Assembly (NCBI GenBank): GCA_037138535.1
Contig: JBAXIG010000057.1
Location: 1-10,072 of the forward strand
Direction of reading: 5' to 3'
Source: GCA-2737595 sp037138535
Lineage (GTDB): Bacteria; Actinomycetota; Actinomycetes; Nanopelagicales; Nanopelagicaceae
DNA: 10,072 bases
Position 1 is the stretch's first letter; every line of letters begins with the position of its first letter. The position numbers and the translations under genes were made by a program. This document shows positions 1-5,339 of the stretch, one piece after another. A model generated the notes under the pieces. That model worked only from the letters and a program-made list of their open reading frames with translations. It ran no database searches and was not told where the DNA came from.

Positions 1-1
1 A

Positions 2-298
2 CCCCAGACCCTCTTCATCGCTGCCTCGGGTACGGGGACCAGTCGAACCGCTGGCTCCTTCGGTCAGGGCGGACTTTCTCCTCGCTTTCAGGTTCGAGTG
101 ACTGAACTCGGCGCCGACACATCTCCACAACGCGGCTCTGACGTGAGCGACCCTAGTCTCGCGGTTCTTCCCGTTCGACTCCTCGTAGAGTCGGAGGGCA
201 CTACCGAACTGGATTCGGCACTCTATGGATCTGACACTACCAACGTCGCGCGCGGCACGGAGACGCTCCGCGCCATCACAGTGATTCCATGCAACTGA
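2..298 (+). CDS. 3' end of an unidentified gene, perhaps a PilX-like pilus assembly protein (5' partial)
   Basis: An open frame enters from the left edge without a stop and ends with TGA at 296-298, giving about 98 residues. An internal GTG or ATG is not needed, since the frame is open from base 2. The visible part is Ser/Thr/Gly-rich with a stretch reading RFQVRVTELGAD and ends in LRAITVIPCN. I see no catalytic motif. Its stop overlaps the start of the PilY1-like VWA gene by 10 bases, so the two were probably cotranscribed. In type IV pilus loci the gene before pilY1 is often pilX or another minor-pilin-type gene, and a C-terminal extracellular beta domain would suit this composition. That identity rests on context only. 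The base composition matches the next gene and not the rest of the window. Confidence 0.4.
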   Translation, partial: PQTLFIAASGTGTSRTAGSFGQGGLSPRFQVRVTELGADTSPQRGSDVSDPSLAVLPVRLLVESEGTTELDSALYGSDTTNVARGTETLRAITVIPCN

Positions 299-531
299 AT
301 CGCAAGTTCTTCGGGACCCTGGCTGCCGTGGCTTCCTCGTGGCTCTCTGCGCCCGGCAAGGCCGATGCTCAGTCGGTGCCTGGTGACGTTCGGATGATCC
401 GTCCGGACATTATGGTGCTTCTGGACTCCTCGGGCTCGATGGAGTTTCGCACGAACACCCTCAACAACACCTGCTCCGGCACCAATGCCCACCCCGACGC
501 CAGTGAGCCTTACTTCGCTTGGAACCCTTGA
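289..531 (+). CDS. N-terminal fragment of a secreted VWA-domain protein, PilY1-like (truncated at a sequence join)
   Basis: The first 27 residues form a signal peptide: basic LNRK at 3-6, a hydrophobic stretch, and a likely cut after ADA at 25-27. Next comes the first strand of a von Willebrand A domain ending in the MIDAS motif DSSGS at residues 46-50 (DIMVLLDSSGSMEF). MIDAS residues bind a divalent metal and, in PilY1, help control pilus extension and adhesion. PilY1 proteins usually run to around 1000 residues or more, with a C-terminal beta-propeller; this frame stops after 80 at TGA 529-531. The last residues, from about 66 on, may already belong to other DNA. The start ATG overlaps the previous stop by 10 bases and has no clear Shine-Dalgarno, which suits translational coupling. 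The VWA and secretion calls are firm; the PilY1 call rests on the motif context and neighbour. Confidence 0.6.
   Translation: MQLNRKFFGTLAAVASSWLSAPGKADAQSVPGDVRMIRPDIMVLLDSSGSMEFRTNTLNNTCSGTNAHPDASEPYFAWNP
485..531. other. Probable join between DNA of two different organisms (assembly chimera)
   Basis: Two broken genes meet here in different frames. The VWA gene loses its domain and stops at 531; the metalloprotease frame opens at 485 with no signal peptide and no Shine-Dalgarno. My hand counts of G+C per 60-base line are about 65% (1-60), 62% (241-300), 58% (361-420) and 62% (421-480), against 53%, 52% and 47% for the three lines from 541. No insertion sequence, terminal repeat or tRNA is seen at the junction. 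The exact base cannot be fixed from sequence alone. Confidence 0.65.
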
Positions 532-1426
532 GGCCGCACTCAATGCAAACCCTGCAGCGGTCACATTAGCTGCATGGACGAAGAGCAAAGCCAAGGTGGA
601 GACCTCAACTGCGACGGTAGGGGTAGTCACAACACTCATTGGCCCCAACTCAACATTGGATAATCCCAATCCAAGGGTGGGAATTGATTTGGCGTCACGC
701 CTTTACGCAGGTTTCAATCAAGTTGCGCATCTTTATCTGATCTATTACGGCTATCAAGACATTGATTGGGCACAGGCGCAGTACGCAGCTCTGCAAACAG
801 GGTTGGCGACGGGGGATAGCGCGGCAAGAAATAATTGCCAAACGGAAAGCACCTGCTGGGGCGCCAGCAGTTGGGTGAACACTGCTGGCGAGGGAATCAT
901 TCTGAGCGCTGTGAGTCCATGGGGGAAGAGTGATCCCAATCATTCGAACGGCACTCTGGAAGCTCACGAATACAGTCACACTATTCAACAAACTCAGATG
1001 AGAGGCACTCCCTACCACTATTGGGATCTTCCACGATGGTTATTGGAAGGTGGGGCTGAGTTCTCGCAAGCCGCTGCCCTTGATTATGCGTCGTACGATG
1101 CGTATTTGGCGGAGCGCCTCCGTGATACTGGTGAGCTCATCCATAACGCTTCGTATAACGAAGCATGGTTTAACGCATATCTTGGACCATCAACATCCCC
1201 GTCCTGGGCGCCATGGGAAACTTATCCGCAATGGCGGCTTTACGACGTAGGCTTTTTGGTGAGTGAAATCTTTGCGGCCATCAAAGGTCCAGAGGTCATC
1301 ATGCAAATGTACAAAGACGTTGCTGGTGGAAAGAGTTTTGAAACGGTGTTCGCAGAAACCTTTGGAATGACTTGGGCTGATGCGGTGCCGATACTTTCAA
1401 GAGCTTTGGCTAAGGAAGTCGCTTAG
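485..1426 (+). CDS. Gluzincin-type zinc metalloprotease (HEXXH), 5' end missing
   Basis: The frame gives 313 residues but is probably the C-terminal part of a larger secreted protein. The first ATG lies inside the VWA gene, lacks a ribosome binding site and is not followed by a signal peptide; the opening PTPTPVS could be a linker. The zinc site is clear: HEYSH at residues 161-165 (ligands H161 and H165, catalytic E162), then RWLLEGGAEF at 184-193, where E188 is the expected third ligand, as in the NEGFA motif of M1 peptidases. The HEYSHTIQ and EGGAEF pair resembles the peptidase MA-like group. Two cysteines at 118 and 124 could form a disulfide, which would fit export. The substrate is unknown. 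The gene ends tail to tail with trpA, overlapping it by four bases, and no terminator lies between them. It is unlikely to be related in function to trpA. Confidence 0.7.
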   Translation: MPTPTPVSLTSLGTLEAALNANPAAVTLAAWTKSKAKVETSTATVGVVTTLIGPNSTLDNPNPRVGIDLASRLYAGFNQVAHLYLIYYGYQDIDWAQAQYAALQTGLATGDSAARNNCQTESTCWGASSWVNTAGEGIILSAVSPWGKSDPNHSNGTLEAHEYSHTIQQTQMRGTPYHYWDLPRWLLEGGAEFSQAAALDYASYDAYLAERLRDTGELIHNASYNEAWFNAYLGPSTSPSWAPWETYPQWRLYDVGFLVSEIFAAIKGPEVIMQMYKDVAGGKSFETVFAETFGMTWADAVPILSRALAKEVA

Positions 1427-2214
1427 CGGTTGCGCACTCCGCGAGCTAGATCTTCAGCAACTGCGCGCACTCCAGGAAGTGGATCTTCAGGATTAGCAAG
1501 TACCGCTTTCACGAAAGCCGAACCCACGATCACACCATCGGCATATTTGGCTACCTCGGCCGCTTGTTCGCCATTGGAAACGCCAAGGCCAACACAGACT
1601 GGCGTATCGGTAATTGCACGGAGACGCTCAACAAGTGTGCTGGCTGCAGATGAGACTGAAGTTCGTGCACCAGTCACACCCATGGTGCTTGCTGCATAGA
1701 TAAAGCCAGAGCACTTTGAAGCGACTAGCTTCAGTCGTTCATCTGCGGTACTAGGCGCCACTACGAAAATAGGATGGAGGCCAAGTCGGTCAGTTAGTCC
1801 AAGCCATTCATCAGCCTCTTCGAAGGTGAGGTCAGGTGTAATGACGCCCTCCATGCCTGCAGCATGAAAATCTTCGGCGTAGCGTTCAACGCCGTAACGA
1901 TCAATCGGATTCCAGTAGGTCATCATCAACGTGGGTGCACCGGTGGTAGCAACTTCGCGTACAACTTCGAGTGTCTTCTTCATCGTGATACCAGCCGCAC
2001 GAGCGGTTTCAGCGGCTTCTTGAATGATGGGCCCATCCATAACTGGATCGCTATAGGGAAAACCGATCTCAACGGCGTCCACTCCGCCTTCGATCATCGC
2101 CTTAATGACTTTGATCGACATCTCCTGGTTGGGAAATCCAGCGGGCAAGTAACCGATCAGTGCCGCGCGATTCTCCGCGCGCGTGCGAACAAAGAGATCA
2201 GAGAGCTGCGACAT
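1423..2214 (-). CDS. trpA: Tryptophan synthase alpha subunit
   Basis: TrpA cleaves indole-3-glycerol phosphate to indole and glyceraldehyde 3-phosphate and passes indole through a tunnel to TrpB in the cytoplasm. The 263 residues are full length for the family. The catalytic pair sits at E49 and D60 in VEIGFPYSDPVMDGP, the same numbers as in the Salmonella enzyme. PDLTFEE at 127-133 matches the conserved PDLP region. VAPST at 152-156, the mobile loop-6 GVTGARTS at 179-186, and the phosphate-binding GLGVS (209-213) with DGVIVGSA (226-233) complete the (beta/alpha)8 barrel. Its ATG shares one base with the trpB stop (TAATG), so the pair is cotranscribed and probably translationally coupled. No gene follows on this strand, because the metalloprotease converges on it. 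The window holds a second, distant TrpA-family gene at 4569-5339. Confidence 0.97.
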   Translation of the reverse strand: MSQLSDLFVRTRAENRAALIGYLPAGFPNQEMSIKVIKAMIEGGVDAVEIGFPYSDPVMDGPIIQEAAETARAAGITMKKTLEVVREVATTGAPTLMMTYWNPIDRYGVERYAEDFHAAGMEGVITPDLTFEEADEWLGLTDRLGLHPIFVVAPSTADERLKLVASKCSGFIYAASTMGVTGARTSVSSAASTLVERLRAITDTPVCVGLGVSNGEQAAEVAKYADGVIVGSAFVKAVLANPEDPLPGVRAVAEDLARGVRNR

Positions 2215-3458
2215 TAGAGTTCAATGCCAAACCATGCAGCGGCGGTCTGTACGTCTTTATCTCCTCGACCCGAAAGATTAATCAAGATAGTGGCGTCCGG
2301 ACCAAGTTCGCGGCCGAGCACCATGGCGCCGTAGAGCGCGTGCGCCGTTTCTATGGCCGGAATGATTCCTTCAGTGCGCGAGAGGAGAGCGAAGGCTTCC
2401 ATCGCTTGTGCGTCGGTGACTGAACGATATTCAGCGCGGCCCCTGTCCTTAAGGTAGGCATGCTCCGGGCCCACACCCGGGTAATCCAATCCTGCCGAGA
2501 TGGAGTGCGACTCAATCGTCTGCCCATCTTCATCTTGTAGAACATAGGTGCGTGAACCGTGGAGGACGCCACTGGTGCCACCGGAAATACTTGAAGCATG
2601 GCGACCGGTCTCAATGCCATCGCCGCCGGCTTCTAGGCCAATCAGACGAACGGAGGGATCTGAAATGAAGCGATGGAAGATGCCAATGGCGTTAGAGCCG
2701 CCACCGACACAGGCGAGTACTGCATCGGGAAGTTTGCCGGTGAGTGCAAGAACTTGTTCACGAGCCTCAATGCCGATCACGCTATGGAAATCGCGCACCA
2801 TAGTGGGGAAGGGGTGTGGGCCAGCGACGGTGCCGAGCAGGTAATGAGTAGTGGCTACGTTGGTGACCCAATCGCGCATCGCTTCGTTAAGAGCATCTTT
2901 GAGTGTCTGTGAACCGGATGTAACTGGCACCACTTCGGCGCCGAGTAACTTCATACGTGCCACGTTGAGAGATTGGCGGCGAATATCTTCTGCACCCATA
3001 TACACGACACATTCAAAACCCATGAGTGCGGCAGCTGTTGCTGCTGCAACGCCATGTTGTCCAGCACCAGTCTCGGCGATGATGCGCTTCTTGCCCATCC
3101 GCTTGGTGATGAGTGCTTGACCAATCACGTTATTGATTTTGTGTGAACCGGTGTGGTTGAGATCTTCGCGCTTTAGAAGGATGCGGGCCCCGCCACACGC
3201 CTTGGAAAAGTTATGCGCCTCGGTGAGGATGCTGGGGCGGCCGACGTACGTGGCGTTTAGCTCTGCCAATTCGGCGATAAAGACAGGGTCGACCTTGGCG
3301 GCGTGATAGGTGCGCTCCAGCTCATCTAAGGCGCTGATGAGGGCTTCTGGAACGAAGCGGCCTCCGTACGGTCCAAAGTGACCATCGATGGCCTCCGAGG
3401 AGGTAATGGGCTCAGAGAGGGAGGCTGGAATAAATGGAGGTGCGGCGATCTTTGTCAT
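2214..3458 (-). CDS. trpB: Tryptophan synthase beta subunit
   Basis: TrpB is the pyridoxal-phosphate enzyme that condenses indole with L-serine to give tryptophan. The 414 residues are slightly longer than the usual 390-400 because of an N-terminal extension of about 20 residues before FGPYGGRFVPE. The PLP lysine is K107 in HTGSHKINN, the catalytic glutamate is E129 in AETGAGQHG, the cofactor phosphate loop is GGGSNA at 252-257, and S396 in NLSGRGDKD should contact the pyridine nitrogen. This is the TrpB1 form that pairs with TrpA. The start at 3458 has no Shine-Dalgarno (TAAGGTAGCGCC precedes ATG) but has a -10 box at the spacing of a leaderless transcript. trpC, often just upstream of trpB in actinobacteria, is absent; a divergent sugar-type operon lies there instead. 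Confidence 0.97.
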   Translation of the reverse strand: MTKIAAPPFIPASLSEPITSSEAIDGHFGPYGGRFVPEALISALDELERTYHAAKVDPVFIAELAELNATYVGRPSILTEAHNFSKACGGARILLKREDLNHTGSHKINNVIGQALITKRMGKKRIIAETGAGQHGVAAATAAALMGFECVVYMGAEDIRRQSLNVARMKLLGAEVVPVTSGSQTLKDALNEAMRDWVTNVATTHYLLGTVAGPHPFPTMVRDFHSVIGIEAREQVLALTGKLPDAVLACVGGGSNAIGIFHRFISDPSVRLIGLEAGGDGIETGRHASSISGGTSGVLHGSRTYVLQDEDGQTIESHSISAGLDYPGVGPEHAYLKDRGRAEYRSVTDAQAMEAFALLSRTEGIIPAIETAHALYGAMVLGRELGPDATILINLSGRGDKDVQTAAAWFGIEL

Positions 3459-3464
3459 GGCGCT

Positions 3465-3493
3465 ACCTTAGGGCTGTTGCCTCTCTGAATCAA
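3465..3493 (-). promoter_or_regulatory. Predicted trpBA promoter giving a leaderless mRNA
   Basis: Read on the minus strand, a -35 TTGATT (3493-3488) is followed after 17 bases by a -10 TAAGGT (3470-3465). Only six bases (AGCGCC) separate the -10 from the trpB ATG, so transcription should begin at or next to the A of the start codon. TANNNT about six or seven bases before ATG, with no Shine-Dalgarno, is the known arrangement of leaderless genes in actinobacteria. The -35 overlaps the left end of the inverted repeat at 3490-3515. Confidence 0.6.
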
Positions 3494-3515
3494 GAAAAAA
3501 CTAGTTTTCTCTTGA
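3490..3515. promoter_or_regulatory. 26-base inverted repeat, probable operator between divergent promoters
   Basis: The repeat has a perfect 12-base core, AAAACTAGTTTT (3497-3508), one mismatched pair (3496/3509), and outer arms TCAAGA (3490-3495) and TCTTGA (3510-3515). Twelve of thirteen pairs match. The outer TTGA at each end forms part of a -35 box, one for trpBA and one for the ABC operon, so a bound dimer would block both promoters. The best candidate ligand-responsive protein is the GntR/HutC regulator encoded at 6796-7530. That pairing is inferred from operon membership. Confidence 0.6.
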
Positions 3516-3540
3516 CGGCGTGGCTCCAGACTCTTACTGT
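3512..3540 (+). promoter_or_regulatory. Predicted promoter of the sugar-type ABC operon
   Basis: TTGACG (3512-3517) and TACTGT (3535-3540) are separated by 17 bases. The -35 is close to consensus; the -10 keeps the three most conserved positions (TA...T). The start site would be near 3547, giving a leader of about 50 bases before the binding-protein gene. The -35 overlaps the right arm of the inverted repeat, as expected for a repressed promoter. Confidence 0.6.
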
Positions 3541-3583
3541 CATTTGGGACGGGAAGAAGCACCTACTACGGACAGACCTTCAC

Positions 3584-3590
3584 AGAGGAG
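3584..3590 (+). promoter_or_regulatory. Ribosome binding site that sets the binding-protein start
   Basis: AGAGGAG lies five bases before the ATG at 3596. It decides against the longer in-frame ATG at 3434, which would place 54 extra residues before the lipoprotein signal peptide and start inside trpB. Confidence 0.75.
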
Positions 3591-3595
3591 TACGG

Positions 3596-4540
3596 ATGCA
3601 GAAGAAATTAGGAATTATCGGAGCCACCGTGGCCGCGCTCTTTGCGCTCGCCGCCTGCAGCTCATCCAGTTCATCATCTGAGGCAGCTCCTGCCCCAGCG
3701 AAGACCATTGCAATTATTTCCCCAGATTACTCAGCTCAACCTGCCGCTAAGACCGCCATCGACGAGTTCGTCAAGGCTGCCGAAGCTGCAGGCTTCAAGA
3801 CCACGGTCACCGATACCAAGAGCGACAACGCCAAGGTCAACGGCGAAATCACGACTGCTGTCTCACAGAAGGTCGACGCCATTGTGCTCGCTTTCGGAAC
3901 TCCGAAGGAATTTGGCGAAGGTTTGGCTGCTGCTAAGGCCGCCAACGTTCCAGTCTTCGGTCTAGATACCGGTGGTACTGAGGATCCAATCCTCGTCAAC
4001 GTCACCACCGACAACGGTTTCCTCGGAAGCGCAAGTGCGCAGGCGATGATGGATGCCATTGGTAAGCCAGGAAACATTGCCATGATCGTCTTTGACGCAT
4101 TCCAACCAGTACAAATCCGTGGCGCCGAAGCTAAGAAGCTTTTCGAAGCCGCTGGTTACAAGATCGTTGAATACGTACAGGGCGATCCTGCAGATTCCAC
4201 TGGATTTGCTAAGAAGACCGTCAAGGACTTCCTCACCAAGTACCCCGCAGGCAAGATTGATGGTGTCTGGGCCGGTTGGGATGCCAGTGCACTTGGTGCA
4301 TACCAAGCAACGCAAGAAGCGGGTCGCACCGAAGTGAAGATCACTGGTGTCGACGGTCAAGATTTCGCTCGTGCAGAAGTTGCTAAGGGCGGAAACTGGG
4401 TTGCCACGATGGCGCAAGATTGGCCAACGATTGCAGCTACTGAAGTAAAGATCATTCAAGACTTCTTTGCTGGCACTAAGCCAATGGACAAGGTTGTATA
4501 CGTCCCAGGCACGGTAATCAACAAGGACAACGCTAAGTAA
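3596..4540 (+). CDS. Sugar-type ABC transporter substrate-binding lipoprotein (Peripla_BP_4 / ribose-binding-like)
   Basis: The 314-residue protein captures the solute outside the membrane and delivers it to the permease encoded at the end of the operon. It opens with a lipoprotein signal: QKK, a hydrophobic stretch and the lipobox LAAC with the lipidated cysteine at residue 21, followed by a serine run and an Ala/Pro linker. The mature part has the two-lobed type I fold: KTIAIISPD at 36-44, DAIVLAFG (94-101), ANVPVFGLDTG (116-126), a domain crossover near GNIAMIVFD (159-167), DGVWAGWDASALGA (222-235) and GVDG (251-254), which in ribose-binding relatives contacts the ligand. Tryptophans 225, 228, 268 and 276 could stack on a sugar ring. 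It is the first gene of the operon, under the predicted operator-controlled promoter, and is followed by a terminator-like hairpin that should raise its share of transcripts. The ligand cannot be read from the sequence. Confidence 0.92.
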   Translation: MQKKLGIIGATVAALFALAACSSSSSSSEAAPAPAKTIAIISPDYSAQPAAKTAIDEFVKAAEAAGFKTTVTDTKSDNAKVNGEITTAVSQKVDAIVLAFGTPKEFGEGLAAAKAANVPVFGLDTGGTEDPILVNVTTDNGFLGSASAQAMMDAIGKPGNIAMIVFDAFQPVQIRGAEAKKLFEAAGYKIVEYVQGDPADSTGFAKKTVKDFLTKYPAGKIDGVWAGWDASALGAYQATQEAGRTEVKITGVDGQDFARAEVAKGGNWVATMAQDWPTIAATEVKIIQDFFAGTKPMDKVVYVPGTVINKDNAK

Positions 4541-4550
4541 GTTATATCCA

Positions 4551-4597
4551 GGAGGAGAGGGGGTCAGCATGAATAAATTGCTGGCCCCCTTTTCTTT
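4551..4597 (+). terminator. Terminator-like hairpin enclosing the ribosome binding site and start codon of the next gene
   Basis: GGGGGTCAGC (4559-4568) pairs with GCTGGCCCCC (4580-4589) over 10 bp with one G-U pair, around an 11-base loop, and is followed by TTTTCTTT (4590-4597). This is the shape of an intrinsic terminator. The loop begins with the ATG of the TrpA-like gene. The Shine-Dalgarno tract GGAGGAGA (4551-4558) can go on pairing with the U tract using A-U, G-C and G-U pairs, which extends the stem to 18 continuous pairs. It could end part of the transcription after the binding-protein gene, protect that mRNA's 3' end, and hide the translation start of the downstream gene. Confidence 0.7.
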
Positions 4598-5339
4598 GGG
4601 CAGACCCGTCTTAATCACCTATGTGCCCGCCGGAGATCCGGAGTTCTCCCGCGTAATCCTCGATGCTTATCTCGAGGGCGGCGCCGATATTTTAGAAATT
4701 GGCTTACCGTCCGGTGATCCATATATGGACGGCGCCACCATGGGCTCCTCGATGAAGCGGGCACACGCCGCCGGCACCGATGGCAACTCGATTGCAAAAG
4801 TTCTTACTGAATGGCTATCTACTGCAAAGCGTCGTCCGGGACTTCTCTGGATGTGTTACGCCGATGCAGATTTTACAGATTTAGAAAAATGGGTAGAAGC
4901 AGATGTCATCGATGGCGTCCTCATGCTCGGCGAACATCCTGAAGGATTCGATCAACGTCTTCAAGCACTCGGTGTGGCACTCACAGTATTCGTGCCGTGG
5001 GAGTACACCGAAGCAGACGAGAAGTTGGCGCATGCCGCCACTGGGTACATCATGGTGCCAACGCGCCCAGGCGAGACGGGTACGGGAACGGCCGCCGGAG
5101 ACCCAAGTTTCCTGGTAGCGAAAATGCGCGCTATTAATCCGAACGTTCCGGTAGTTGCCGGCTTTGGCGTGAGCGATGCACCGACGGCCACGCGCATCAT
5201 GAAATCGGGGGCGGATGGTGTCGTCGTAGGAACCGCGTGTATTGAGGCGCTCTTTGCCCACGGCAACGAAGGTTTGCGCGATAATCTGCAAATGATCTCC
5301 CGTGCGCTCAAGGCGTCAGATGATGAGGCTAAGAGCTAA
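4569..5339 (+). CDS. TrpA-like TIM-barrel protein, probable lyase acting on a phosphorylated substrate
   Basis: The 256 residues align along their length with the TrpA at 1423-2214 but are distant from it. Kept: the catalytic pair, E43 and D54 in LEIGLPSGDPYMDGA with the same 11-residue spacing; the loop-6 threonine in GETG (168-171, against GVTG); and the phosphate site GFGVS (198-202) with DGVVVGTA (216-223). Lost: the PDL motif, replaced by LGEHPEG at 120-126, and the pocket tyrosine of GFIYAAS, which becomes M162 in GYIMVPT. TrpA performs a retro-aldol cleavage releasing glyceraldehyde 3-phosphate; keeping that machinery while changing the indole pocket suggests a lyase with another leaving group. 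It lies between the binding protein and a sugar kinase, with a TAATG overlap to the kinase, so its substrate may be the kinase product. No trpB partner sits in this operon. A second tryptophan synthase alpha is possible but less likely. The family is certain; the reaction is inference. Confidence 0.85.
   Translation: MNKLLAPFSLGRPVLITYVPAGDPEFSRVILDAYLEGGADILEIGLPSGDPYMDGATMGSSMKRAHAAGTDGNSIAKVLTEWLSTAKRRPGLLWMCYADADFTDLEKWVEADVIDGVLMLGEHPEGFDQRLQALGVALTVFVPWEYTEADEKLAHAATGYIMVPTRPGETGTGTAAGDPSFLVAKMRAINPNVPVVAGFGVSDAPTATRIMKSGADGVVVGTACIEALFAHGNEGLRDNLQMISRALKASDDEAKS

Noticed and set aside
223..669. 148-residue minus-strand frame across the junction
   Set aside because: It spans the composition break, is low in complexity (Val/Ala/Gly-rich) and is antisense to the VWA and protease frames.
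1423..1426. Bidirectional terminator between the protease and trpA
   Set aside because: The two genes overlap by four bases and I found no stem with a T tract on either strand nearby.
3434..3595. Longer N-terminus for the binding protein starting at an ATG at 3434
   Set aside because: It would run through the 5' end of trpB and put 54 residues before a clear lipoprotein signal peptide. The ATG at 3596 has a good Shine-Dalgarno.
3962..4618. 218-residue open frame on the minus strand opposite the binding-protein gene
   Set aside because: It lies fully antisense to a well-supported gene, shows no recognisable motif, and reads through the hairpin at 4551-4597.
4881..5311. Minus-strand frames of 136 and 116 residues inside the TrpA-like gene
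   Set aside because: Both are antisense shadows of a conserved gene; neither has a plausible start region or motif.
4569..5339. Recent duplication of the neighbouring trpA
   Set aside because: Outside the catalytic and phosphate motifs the two proteins differ widely, so any common origin is old and adjacency is not evidence of local duplication.
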